A DNA stretch of 64,000 nucleotides from Clarkia xantiana subsp. parviflora (Eukaryota > Streptophyta > Magnoliopsida > Myrtales > Onagraceae): positions 29,578,763 through 29,642,762 of the forward strand of contig JAPTYO010000003.1 in assembly GCA_036873135.1 (NCBI GenBank). Direction: 5' to 3'. This document shows, in pieces, positions 34,516 through 46,364 of this stretch. The position numbers and the translations under genes were made by a program. Position 1 is the stretch's first letter; each line of letters starts with the position of its first letter. The notes beneath the pieces were generated by a model. That model was given only the letters and a program-made list of their open reading frames with translations, searched no databases and was not told the DNA's origin.

Positions 34516-37500
34516 ATGAAGCACAACGAAACGGAGCCATTTTCCGGCGACGGCGACATGAAAAACACGGCCAGCGCCGACGACAATAAAACTGCAGCAG
34601 CCGCAGAGCGCGACGCACCTCAGAAGGTGGCGTTCTTGAAGCTATTCTCCTTCGCCGACTTCTACGATTGCGTCCTGATGGGGTTTGGGTCGGTCGGCGC
34701 GTGCATACACGGCGTGTCGGTGCCGGTTTTCTTCATCTTCTTCGGCAAGATGATAAACGTCATCGGGTTGGCTTACTTCTTCCCTAAAGAAGCCGCGCCA
34801 AAAGTCGCTAAGGTACGTACCTTTTCGCACTTTTTTTCGGCTCACGGCACTAGAGAGACAAGACAAACAATATGCTACTAGGCATTCTCCATAGACGACA
34901 GGGCATGATTCGTACGTGTCATGGACTAATTAAAAATCACTATCATTTAATCACTATTGAACCAGTTAAACAACAATTTTTTTTTTTTTTTTTTTTTAAA
35001 GTCGATGATAGAAATTCCGAAAGGTAGTCTTCGACTTGTTCCAAGCAAGACAAATAGTGTTTTTTTTTTGGGTACTTTTATTAACTTTTCTGTTATATAT
35101 ATATGACTTCTCACAATCGGAATTGTTCGTACAATTCAGCCAGTCATAATAACTAGATCAATTTCCGTTTTTAAATAGATACAAATATTTTAATAGTAAT
35201 TTTTATATTAAAAGTTATCCCTGTATTTATTTGACTTATTTCTCATCTTAATGTTTTTGTAAATATTTATTTCTGAAATCCCTAATTTTTTTAACCTTCT
35301 CTATGTGCAGTACGCGTTGGATTTTGTTTATCTCAGTATTGTTATATTGTTTGCTTCATGGCTAGGTACTTCATTTTCCCATAATTTTGCTACCTTTTTT
35401 TGCCAAACTATTTAATAAATTTTTAATTATTTCTTTAACGTGTATAAATATTAAAAAAATTACAGAGGTTTCATGCTGGATGTACACTGGAGAAAGACAA
35501 GCAGCTAAGATGAGAATGGCTTATTTACGGTCAATGTTGAGTCAAGATATTAGCCTCTTCGACACCGAGGCTTCTACCGGAGAAGTCATCTCTGCCATCA
35601 CCGGCGACATTATCATCGTTCAAGACGCTCTCTCCGAGAAGGTAACTCATCATAATTCACGAATTCGAAACTTTTGGTTAATTAATTGATAAAACTAGTG
35701 TTGAATTGAATCTCTATATTACACTATTAAATTACTTTATCAATTTACCAGAGGTCTTGTATCTCGATAAATAAATTTATTGTTACTGCGGTCGAGTTAG
35801 TTGAGTCGAATTTAATCTTTGAGATATCTCTATGACCAAGAAATCTCGATATGACATAATGTGGAGTAACTCCATGGAGCACTCTCCGAGCTGGCATTTA
35901 TAAATATGGTTGAAATTCTGGTTGGTGTATTAATTTATTTCTAGGGTTTCTTTTTGCCAGCTAACTTAGATGATCTCTCATTTATATATACTATATAGAT
36001 GTTGAAAATCTTTTTGCGTCAACTGATTTATTAGTTAATTATTATATAGAGATGATCCCTAGAGATCTTCAAATCCGAACGTGGCTACCATTTTTGTTTT
36101 TATTTATTATTATACGTTTCGCTTAATAGTTTTGCCAAGTAAGCGTGGGCTTAATTTGGCAAAGATCCACATTAGTAGGATTAATTAAATGTCTCTAATT
36201 ATTTATTATATATAGTTCAAACCTTTTTTTATTAGAAATTAATTATTTAGTTTCTAATTATCATGTGCAATTCTTATATATAATATAATGTAATCCGCTT
36301 AACTATTTGTTTTTTGGGTGAGTTTGAATAAAATTTATCGGCCAATTTTTTAATAAATTATATAATATGTATTCTCGATCTCGATACGTTGCGTACAAAG
36401 AGTCCAATTTTTATTGATTTATTATTATTTACACGGAAAGTGAAATCAGCCGAAAACATGCTATGTTCATGAGTCTCTAGATCATCAGTTAGTTTTCAGA
36501 CGTAATAATGTTTGGAAAGAGTATGGACCCAACATGCACCAATTTGTAACCGTAATATATATAGCATAGATAATTGCTTCACGTTTCACCTAATATATAT
36601 ACATGTATGTATAGTTTTAAATTAGAAAAAAAAAAATTTGGGACGCAAATTAGGATATAAATTACATTAGGGTTTGGAATTAAGGTTGATTTTGTGACTG
36701 AATGGGTTAGGTGGGGAACTTTATGCACTACATAAGCCGATTTCTCGGAGGATTCATAATCGGGTTCGTAAGGGTGTGGCAAATCAGTCTCGTGACGCTC
36801 TCTATCGTCCCGCTCATCGCCATTGCCGGAGGCGTCTATGCTTACGTGGCAACCGGTCTTATTGCTAGGGTTCGGAAATCCTATGTCAAGGCAGGCGAAA
36901 TTGCCGAAGAGGTAATAATAATAATTATCTTAATTGTTTTAATAATTTATTGAAAATCTCTCATAAATATCACAATTCTGAAAATTTATCAAAATTTTGG
37001 TAAAGAATTTTCGCACATTTGAATATTTATTTGGCCAAACTTAACTTACTTGGTATGGAACATTTCATTTTTCCCTTGAAAATATCCATTTTTTACGAAT
37101 AGGTTTCTTATAAATAACTAAATTTATCATAGAGTTATTAAATCGATATATATATCCCGTATCGAATGATTGACAAAGGTTATCGTAAATTGACGAAATA
37201 GGTTATCGGGAATGTCCGAACGGTCCATGCTTTTGCAGGGGAAGACATGGCGGTTCGATCGTATCGGACTGCATTGCTTAGCACGTATAATTACGGAAGA
37301 AAGGCAGGGTTAGCCAAGGGCTTGGGGCTCGGGACACTTCACTGCGTCCTGTTCCTGTCGTGGGCTCTGCTCGTGTGGTTCACGAGCATCGTGGTCCATA
37401 AACACATCGCCAATGGCGGCGAATCCTTCACCACCATGCTCAATGTTGTCATTGCAGGCTTGTGAGTCTATTTCTTTCTATAAAACTTCAATTTTATAAC

Positions 37501-40500
37501 CTTTTATGATTGATGTTGAAAATGAGGTTGGTTCTCTCAAATTTCACAAGGGGTCTGTTTTTCCGATTTAAAAGTATAGGGATCATTTTTCGAAAAAAGT
37601 TAAAATGGTTGATTTTACAATTTGTCCAAAAAGAAAATTGCAAATTATCATCTTGATAAAACTACGGGTTAATAACTAAATAACTACCTAAACTTTTACC
37701 TAATTACAAATCTCTATCGGCGACTTTAATTTTTTAAAATTGGCTACTTGAATTCAAATTCCGAGCGAATTGCTAACTCTATTATTACGTCGAATTAGAC
37801 AGAAAAATGAGCATGTTCCGGCCACGAAACGTATTTTGATGGATACTCGAAATGGATTTGCTTAGAAAATGAAATTTCACCAACATACCTTCAATTAGAC
37901 GTTCAATTGAATGACTCTGTTGGAATTTGTGAAGTCAATTTAAACGTCCTGTTGAAAGTATTTCGCTGCAATTATAACAATTTAATGTACACATCAAAAG
38001 ACCCCTAATAGCTGAAAACATGCTCATTTTCTATCCAATTTGACATAGATTTTAACGGAATTAGCACTTTGCTCAAAAAGTAAAAGTTCAAGTAGCCAAT
38101 TTAAAAAAAGTAAAGTTCGACTTGCAATATATAAGTAAATCAAAGTTCATGTAGAGATTTGGTTAGTAACTCTATAATTATACTAGGGTTTACAATTTAC
38201 AAATGCAAATTACCGATACAATGGTGTTATTTTCTATTGTTGGTGTAATTTCTAACTTTTATGTTTACTATACAACTATATTATATTTTATATTACTATC
38301 AAATAACTGAGTGGAGTCCCGTTCCCTTAGTAGGTTCGTTCTTGCTAATTAGGGTTTGTTCGATGCAAAATGTAGGTCTCTAGGGCAAGCGGCACCGGAC
38401 ATTTCGGCCTTCGTTAGGGCAAAAGCGGCAGCATATCCGATTTTCAAGATGATCGAGCGTAGGACGGTGAGTCAGATAAGCTCGAAGTCGGGACAAAAGC
38501 TTAGCAAACTCGAGGGTCATATCGAGTTCAACGACGTGACCTTCAGCTACCCGTCCCGACCCGACGTGGTCATCTTCGATAAGTTCAACCTCGACATTCC
38601 GTCGGGGAAGATCATAGCTCTCGTGGGTGACAGCGGGTCGGGAAAGAGCACCGTGATATCGCTCATTGAGCGATTTTACGAGCCTCTCTCGGGGAAGGTA
38701 TTGCTAGATGGTAACAATATTCGAGATCTCGACCTTAAGTGGCTTAGGCAGCAGATCGGGTTGGTGAATCAAGAGCCGGCATTGTTCGCGACCTCCATAA
38801 GGGAGAATATTCTTTACGGAAAGGACGATGCGACAATGAGCGAGATACAACACGCCACGAAACTCTCTGAGGCTCTCTCGTTCATTAACAACCTTCCGGA
38901 CCGGTTCGAAACCCAAGTGCGTTCGGTTTATTTTCACGTTTTCACCTAGAAAAAAAAATATACTAGTCATTAACTCGCATTCTGCACGATAATTATTAAT
39001 ATTAGTTCGATATCGGTACTAATAATTTCATCGTATTACGTACTATTTATTTTTGTACAGGTTGGTGAAAGGGGGATTCAATTATCCGGAGGGCAGAAGC
39101 AGCGAATCGCGATAGCACGAGCGATTGTTAAGAACCCTTTGATTCTTTTACTCGACGAAGCTACGAGCGCGCTCGATGCCGAGTCCGAGAAGAGTGTTCA
39201 GGAAGCGCTCGATCGAGCAATGGTTGGGAGAACAACTATCGTGGTGGCCCACCGACTTTCGACCATCAGAAACGCAGATATAATCGCGGTTGTGCAAAAG
39301 GGAAAGATAGTCGAGACCGGGAACCATGACGAGTTGATCGCTAACCCTAATAGCGCTTATGCATCGCTTATTCAGCTCCAGGAGGCGGCTCCGCTGCAGC
39401 GATACCCGTCCCACGGCCCGAGTCTGGGTCGACCTCTCAGGTGAATTAATGTTTTACCGAAATTACGAAAGTTTCTAACACGACACGGTAGCATGATTTA
39501 ACAATATTTTGCATGCAGTATAAAGTTCTCGCGTGAGTTATCACGCACGACGGCTAGCTTCGGCGCGAGTTTCCGATCCGATAGGGATTCAATAGGCCGT
39601 TCGGGCATTGATGTCGGGGACAACCTAAAGTCGAGACGTGTCTCGGCATCGAGACTCTACTCAATGGTGGGGCCCGACTGGATGTATGGCGTCTCCGGTA
39701 CGGTATGTGCACTCATCGCGGGAGCCCAAATGCCGCTCTTCGCGCTCGGAGTGTCTCAGGCCCTCGTGTCGTACTACATGGACTGGGACACGACTCAACG
39801 CGAGGTCAAGAAGATCTCGCTCTTGTTTTGCTGCGCCGCGGTGGTAACAGTGATCGTGCATGCGATCGCACATTGTTCGTTCGGGATCATGGGCGAGCGC
39901 CTCACACTTCGAATTCGAGAAAGGATGTTTGCAGGTGATTTATATAAATTCATGCGTGAAATTTGTTTGGAACAACTGGTAAAACCAGTTAAAAGGTAGA
40001 ACACTATATATATGTATAATGATTAATGAGCCTTTAGTACTATTCCGATTGATTTTAGCATGAAACCGTGCTGTAGTGGGTCTGTGCTTAATCTCCAATT
40101 TCTACTCTAACAATCTTTAGTAGTAATCTAATAGTGAGTCTCCTTGCAGCAATCTTAAGGAATGAAATTGGGTGGTTCGACGATGTTAATAACACGAGTT
40201 CGATGCTCTCGTCGCGCCTTGAAACCGATGCCACGCTACTCCGAACCATAGTTGTAGATAGGGCGACAATTCTGCTGCAAAATCTCGGGTTAGTCGCTGC
40301 CTCGTTCATCATAGCCTTCATTTTGAACTGGAGGATAACGCTTGTCGTCATCGCTACATATCCGCTGACGATTAGCGGCCACATAAGCGAGGTTTGTAAT
40401 GTTAGATTATGAAACCATTAATTGAGCATTTACATAACACCTTAAATTTTTAGTACATTTGGTTTCACGTCATGGTATCAGACTCTATGACGGTCGTGTT

Positions 40501-41834
40501 TCGGGCTTGATTTATAACTGTCGTGTTGTTTTGCAATAGAAATTATTCATGCGCGGCTACGGAGGCGATCTGAGCAAGGCGTATCTTAGGGCAAACATGT
40601 TAGCTGCTGAAGCCGTGAGCAATATCCGAACCGTAACAGCATTTTGTTCGGAAGATAAGGTACTCGATCTTTATTCCCGTGAACTGATCGAACCCTCGAA
40701 GCGGTCCTTCAAGCGGGGCCAGGCTGCGGGATTATTCTACGGCATTTCCCAGTTCTTCATCTTCTCGGCTTACGGCCTCGCTTTATGGTACGGTTCGGTC
40801 CTAATGGGAAAGGAGCTCGCGAGCTTCAAATCGGTCATGAAGTCATTCATGGTGTTGATTGTGACCGCACTAGCCATGGGTGAGACCTTAGCCATGGCAC
40901 CCGACCTCCTGAAGGGCAACCAAATGGTGGCGTCGGTGTTCGAAATCTTGGACCGCAAGACCGAGGTGGTTAGCGATACCGGAGAGGAACTATCCCAAGT
41001 CGAAGGCAATATCGAGCTTAGAGGGGTCAACTTTAGCTACCCATCGAGACCCGATGTCATCATTTTCAAGGACTTCGATCTTAGGGTTCGATCGGGTAAA
41101 AGCATGGCTTTGGTCGGGCAAAGCGGGTCGGGAAAAAGCTCTGTCCTCGCTATGATACTTCGGTTCTACGACCCTTCCTCGGGAAAAATATTGATTGACG
41201 GTACTTACTATATACATAATTGATACTTCCTTCGATCTGAATCGATTTTGACATGTAACTGCTCTATGACCTTATCTTTTATGTTACAGGAAAAGACATC
41301 AAAAGGTTAAGACTGAAGTCACTTCGGAAACACATCGGTCTCGTCCAACAAGAGCCGGCACTTTTTGCAACATCGATATTCGAGAACATCCTTTACGGAA
41401 AAGAAGGTGCCTCGGAGGCCGAAGTGATAGAAGCGGCCAAACTAGCCAACGCGCATAGCTTCATAAGTGCCCTACCGGAGGGCTACTCCACCAAGGTCGG
41501 GGAGCGTGGGGTCCAGCTCTCGGGAGGGCAACGGCAACGAGTGGCCATTGCTCGGGCCGTTTTGAAGAACCCTGAGATTCTTCTCCTCGATGAGGCCACA
41601 AGTGCATTGGATATAGAATCGGAACGAATCGTGCAACAAGCACTTGACCGATTGATGAGGAACCGAACCACGGTCATGGTGGCTCATAGGTTGTCCACCA
41701 TAAAAAACGCGGACCAGATCTCGGTTATTCAAGACGGAAAAATAATCGAGCAAGGAGCGCATTCGTCGCTTATAGAGAATCGCGACGGCGCGTACTACAA
41801 GTTGATTAGTCTCCAGCAACAACGGAATAAATGA
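34516..41834 (+). CDS. ABCB2: Full-size ABCB (MDR/P-glycoprotein) transporter, ABCB2/10-like
   Basis: ABCB proteins are ATP-driven membrane exporters; some move auxin, but the substrate of this one cannot be read from sequence. Exons: 34516-34812, 35311-35365, 35466-35641, 36711-36911, 37202-37461, 38376-38916, 39061-39440, 39519-39934, 40150-40391, 40540-41200 and 41290-41834. All junctions are GT-AG and in frame, giving 1257 residues, close to Arabidopsis ABCB2 as I recall it. Architecture is TMD-NBD-TMD-NBD. NBD1 has Walker [10 protein letters not shown] (about 413), signature LSGGQ (about 516) and [14 protein letters not shown]2 has GQSGSGKSS (about 1048), LSGGQ (about 1152) and [11 protein letters not shown]. 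The start MKHNETEP precedes the conserved [20 protein letters not shown]. No stop or frameshift is seen. Introns 3 and 5 are long (1069 and 914 bp). The ABCB2/10 subgroup is from recalled sequence. Confidence 0.94.
37666..38172. mobile_element. Fold-back MULE-like element in ABCB intron 5
   Basis: The intron contains diverged inverted arms. The left starts GGGTTAATAACTAAAT and includes AAAATTGGCTACTTGAA and AAAATGAGCATGTT. The right carries their complements and ends ATTTGGTTAGTAACTC. Arms are roughly 150 bp and I judge them about 65-70 % alike. The terminus resembles the GGGTTAA elements at 8469, 23190 and 58764. No exact target duplication is found. Confidence 0.5.
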
Positions 41835-43482
41835 ACACACAACATACGGCATTGTCATCCCAGTTTGTTTAAAACAACCTCATAAACTTGAACAGATGCT
41901 ACTATTGATCAAAGGATGCTTGGTGTTTTAAAGAAGTTTCGGGGTCCACATACGATGTTTTTATTTGTTGATGATTTTTGGTTCTTTTTAACCATGTATG
42001 TACGTATGATGTATTTTGTGGAAAAAGAAAGGACGATGTATTTATTTCTCTTGACATTTGGGAGAAACTTGATGAAATTATATAATAGATTATTGTATTG
42101 TTACTATAAGATAATCTACATATATATTGTTATATTATTTAATACATAGTTATTAATTAACCAAAATATGCTAACCTTATTTGGTAGATAGTGACTTTTG
42201 TTGTTTTTGTTTAATGCGAGCTTCACTTACACTCAAATTATGAATCGAAGATTTGAATGGAATCGAACATAATTGCTTCAAACAATAGAAGATAAGCTCA
42301 AATTGAATTGCATTACTTAATAATCTAAATCAACGGATTCCATTCAAATAAGGTTAATTAACAATTTTAAACACCCATTACACACACTATCAGACCCACA
42401 ACGTTAATTAACAAGATGACACGAGAATCAAGCAGAAAATCAGCAACAAACGAGAAGATCTGGACGATGCAAAACAAATGCTGGAATTGATCTGAACCGG
42501 AGCTTCAGAAACGGTTTAGTCGGACCGGCCGGTTCGGAACCCTTTAAACTGAGTTAACAGAAATTCAAAACACCCCAACGGCTAGTTCTTTTTCTTCTTC
42601 ATTATTTTCTTGACAAAAAATCAGTGTGTTCTTTTCTCTTACGGTCAGACCGGCTCCGGTTTATCCGGTCCGACCCGGTTTTATCTTTTCAAACCGATTC
42701 TAGTGTGCAGTCCTATTATTTACCATAACCAGACCGCTTTGACCAGTTTACGGTCCGACCACCGGTCCGGTTTCCAAAACACTGATATTAAGGGACATTT
42801 AGATCTTTTAATTAATCACTTAATAATAAGTATATTATAATATATATTTGATCCAAACATTATATTAAAATATTATATCAGATTCCACAACAGTAGTTAT
42901 AAGATATGAAGTTAATTTGCCATTATTAAAAAAAAAGTAAAAAAAAAAACTCAATATCAAACTGAGAATCGCTTAGTTTGGAAAATAAATGAAGTGGTTC
43001 TTCATATTCATCCTCATATTTGGCATTTGGTTTTCTTTTGTATCTGTCTATGTATGGTTACAGAGTGTTCATCCTTGTAAGAATATAAGTATCAGAGAAA
43101 ATATTGGGAAAGAGAAAATAAGTACATATTTGCATGTGAAAACACAAAGACCATCTGAATCAGGGAGCAGCATTACACTGCAGAATATGCAAGTATTTTC
43201 TTCATTAATTTGTTCATATTGTTGGGTGTATAGTGCATAATATGATGAAGAGGGACCTAAGTGTTTATTTTTTACCATTTGTGCCAAGTATGCATATTTG
43301 TTATAATTAGTTGATATTATATATTTTTAATTTACATATAGATTTAATCAACAGTAAAATACATAGGTTTTCTTTTATTATCTATATAATTTTGAAAATG
43401 AATTTCTAGTCTGGCATTATTATGATATAATTTTTTATCGAAATAGATTCTCATGCAACATACAAGTAAAATGACTAGTTAG
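41835..43482. other. ABCB 3' UTR and intergenic DNA with a CCGG-rich TE fragment
   Basis: AT-rich sequence follows the ABCB stop codon. At 42480-42790 there is a GC-rich patch reiterating GGACCGG/CCGGTCCG motifs. It is bounded by CAGTGTGTT (42622) and AAAACACTG (42778-42786), which resemble short terminal inverted repeats of a hAT-like element. Neither end nor target duplication is firm. No gene is seen. Confidence 0.4.
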
Positions 43483-43487
43483 ATAAT

Positions 43488-44408
43488 TGTTGCGTCCGGG
43501 ACGACTCGGGTCGCTAAGACGCGTCTGAGGTTGTGCGGGTTAGAACCCTTCTGTAGGAGGTTGTGACCCGGCAAGGCTGTGACCCGGTGACTCTGCGTCT
43601 CGAGCGTCGGATCCTGCGCAAGGGACCAATGCTAGCACGGAGAGGGGGGGTGGTGCTAGCGGAGCCCTCTCCGATGCTTAAGTTACTATAGTGGCAAAAG
43701 GGTAATTTTCTAGAGAGAGAAAGTTCTAGAGAGAAGTCAGAGCTCAAAATACCAAAGTTGGGCAAAATGAGAGTGTGTGAAAATGGGTGGTCAAGGTCTC
43801 CTATTTATAGGCTTCCTTGAGACCGGACCCGGTTTTAGAGCGGTTCGGCGACGGTTCAAGGAGACAAACGGGAACCGTCGTCCACATTGGTAATGCATGA
43901 TCCTGACTTCTCTACACGTAACGGCGATCGCGGACACGGTAATCGCGGATACGACAATCGCGCAATACCCGTGGCGGAACCCGGACCTCGTCGAAATTAG
44001 GCGATTCGGCGAGGTCCGGATTACCGTGCGATCCGGACCTCCGGATTGCGCAACCCGGAGGTCCGGATTGCACAATCCGGACCTCCGGATTGCACAATCC
44101 GGACCTCCGGATTGCAAGCGATCCGGACCGGATTGCGTGCAATCCGGACCTCCGGATTGCAAGCAATCCGGAGGTCCGGATTGCAAGCAATCCGGACGTC
44201 CGGATTGCTTGCAACCCGGACATCCGGGTTGCTGCAACCCGGACCTCCGGATTGCACCGCAATCCGGATGTCCGGTCCGGTCACGCGTAAATGCGTTTCC
44301 GGACCGTTTTGACCCTTGGGAGACGTTTTTCGAGACGAGATGTAATTTTTGACGTGTTTGCGAGGTCCGAAGCGTAAATACGAACCCGAATTGGACATTT
44401 ATCCATCA
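43488..44408 (-). repeat. 3' LTR of the Tat-like element (element orientation)
   Basis: 921 bp, the same sequence as the other LTR at offset 10230 except for an array expansion of 140 bp. The TATA-like box is at about 43800-43811 on the minus strand. Confidence 0.93.
44028..44278. repeat. CCGGA-rich palindromic tandem array inside the 3' LTR
   Basis: Roughly 18-24-bp units of the form GCAATCCGGACCTCCGGATT, with variants (CGTCCGG, CATCCGG, GGTCCGG). Each centres on a TCCGGA palindrome. Nearly every unit holds CpG and CCGG sites. The other LTR has the same region at 54258-54368 with far fewer units. ORFs on both strands across it are repeat translations. Confidence 0.85.
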
Positions 44409-44451
44409 CTTGCCCCCGAGTCAAGAAACGGTTTAGAACCTTTCTTGACTC
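44409..44451 (-). other. Polypurine tract and adjacent hairpin
   Basis: On the minus strand CTCGGGGGCAAG abuts the 3' LTR, a good polypurine tract. Overlapping its outer side, GAGTCAAGAAA (44418-44428) and TTTCTTGACTC (44441-44451) form an 11-bp perfect stem. GGTT/AACC adds inner pairs past one bulged base. Confidence 0.75.
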
Positions 44452-45781
44452 TATTTTAAGTTAGGATACTTGTCCAATTTGAGTCTGACACTAACCTTTC
44501 GATTTTGGTCAACGGTCGGGTGCAGACATCTCGATTCCGTCCGTCGCTTGATTTTTCGGCCGAACGACTTTATTTCCTGTCACTATGGTTAGTGCGATGG
44601 GAAATACATATGTACGAATATGATCGTCGTCGGGGACGCAAGTAAACAGTAATGTATTTGTGCGGGAGTGCGTCTATCAACATGTATGTAAGAATAATGG
44701 ACGCGGCAAGATTGTAAATACGTAATGCAAGAAAATATAAATTGTATGTTTCTAAAATGGCTAAGTGATTTCCAAATCATGAATCATGCGAGTGTGACGT
44801 GCGAATGATGTCAAGATATGTATGAGAGTAAGTATCTTGAGAGGAGAGGATAGAGTATACCGTAAGGTTTTTAGTCTTGTGTGTAGATGAACTAATCCTC
44901 AATCCTTATCCACAAAGCATCTTCTTAGGGATTAATAAACACTCATATTCTCACTTATCCCTCCCACACCTTGGGAGCTTCTAATTTCAGCCCATTTGCA
45001 GGTAATTTACTTCTCCTTTCCCGGAATTACCTTTGTGCTCAAAGTTTCTTTGCCGTCGTGGAGCTTAAATACGTTTTGATAGTTTTGAGTCTGATGTTTT
45101 GCTCGTTTCTGGGAATTGACACCACCAATCGACTCGTTTCGTCGCAACGATTCCAGCGGCACCTTCGGATTCTCCAGGGGACGTCACACGCGCCCTCACG
45201 CGCCGCCGCGAGTGGTGGAGCTTCGTCGAAGCGTGAGCCCCACGCGCCGCCTTCCCGACCTCGCCTCACTTCGAGCCTTACCTTCCCGAAATCGTCTCGA
45301 CGAGAGGAATCCATTGTGATATCTTTCGTCCTGCTTTGAGGTAATTTAAAAACCTCAATTTTAAAAAGAAGCTTCGGCCTGAGTTCGGGGTGTCGCCGGA
45401 TTGTCGTTTGTCTAAGTTATTTTTCGTCGCTGCCATATAGAGCTGCTTGTTGATGCTTGCATGTTGAATGATCGCTGATTGATTGCCGTAATTATCATTG
45501 TTAGTTCATAACTTAGACGATTTTCGCTTTTGTGGATAGAATTCCCCGTTCCGACATAGTGTCCCTTGATGTTGATACGCGCGTTGATGTTTGTATGCGT
45601 GTTAATGGTTGCGTCGTTGATTATTGCCTGCAAATATGCTAAAACACTTAGAAAATAATTTTTATGATACTTAATGTTTGTTACCATAGATGTCGTCGTA
45701 TGAGCTTTGTCGATGTGTATGTGTGTGTTCATGAAAGCACTTAGAGAATATCTTCCCCTTGTTGATGTGCCACCTTGTCGA
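44452..45781 (+). promoter_or_regulatory. Upstream region of the antisense ORF
   Basis: 1.3 kb between the polypurine tract and the 66-bp minisatellite. If the antisense ORF is transcribed, its promoter and leader should lie here. The stretch 45120-45320 is GC-rich and open, but its translation shows no domain. A leader intron is possible. Confidence 0.35.
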
Positions 45782-46250
45782 CATGTACGTACGTACATGG
45801 AAACACTTAGAAAATATTTTCTCCTTGTCGACGAGCAACCTTGTCGACATGTACGTACGTACGTGGAAACACTTAGAAAATATTTTCTCCTTGTCGACGA
45901 GCAACCTTGTCGACATGTACGTACGTACGTGGAAACACTTAGAAAATATTTTCTCCTTGTCGACGAGCAACCTTGTCGACATGTACGTACGTACGTGGAA
46001 ACACTTAGAAAATATTTTCTTCTTGTCGACGAGCAACCTTGTCGACATGTACGTACGTACGTGGAAACACTTAGAAAATATTTTCTCCTTGTCGACGAGC
46101 AACCTTGTCGACATGTACGTACGTACGTGGAAACACTTAGAAAATATTTTCTCCTTGTCGACGAGCAACCTTGTCGACATGTACGTACGTACGTGGAAAC
46201 ACTTAGAAAATATTTTCTCCTTGTCGACGAGCAACCTTGTCGACATGTGA
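45782..46250. repeat. 66-bp minisatellite, seven copies
   Basis: Seven head-to-tail copies starting CATGTACGTACGTACGTGG (near 45783, 45848, 45914, 45980, 46046, 46112 and 46178), nearly identical. Each carries GTACGTACGTAC and a GTCGAC pair flanking GAGCAACCTT. Because 66 is a multiple of three, long frames stay open on both strands. They are not genes. Diverged copies upstream (45640-45780) suggest the seed. It sits in the probable leader of the antisense ORF. Confidence 0.92.
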
Positions 46251-46364
46251 AGATGATGCACGCGCTAATGCCGATACGCGCATTGACGTTGATTGTTTCT
46301 TTGCAGGTTGTGAGGTTGTAGCAATTCCTTGTGAAGCCGCCTTCCTTTTGGACGCGTTGGTATA

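Noticed and set aside
44028..44278. Regular short palindromic repeats that could suggest a CRISPR array
   Set aside because: Plant nuclear LTR context, no unique spacers, and spacing is irregular; it is an LTR minisatellite.
43791..44398. Several overlapping ORFs on both strands in the LTR, some with NPDLRIA/RSGL repeats
   Set aside because: They translate the CCGGA tandem array and LTR sequence. The same frames appear shortened in the other LTR.
45671..46321. Three overlapping ORFs of about 160-200 codons on both strands
   Set aside because: They are translations of a 66-bp tandem repeat; period divisible by three keeps frames open without selection.
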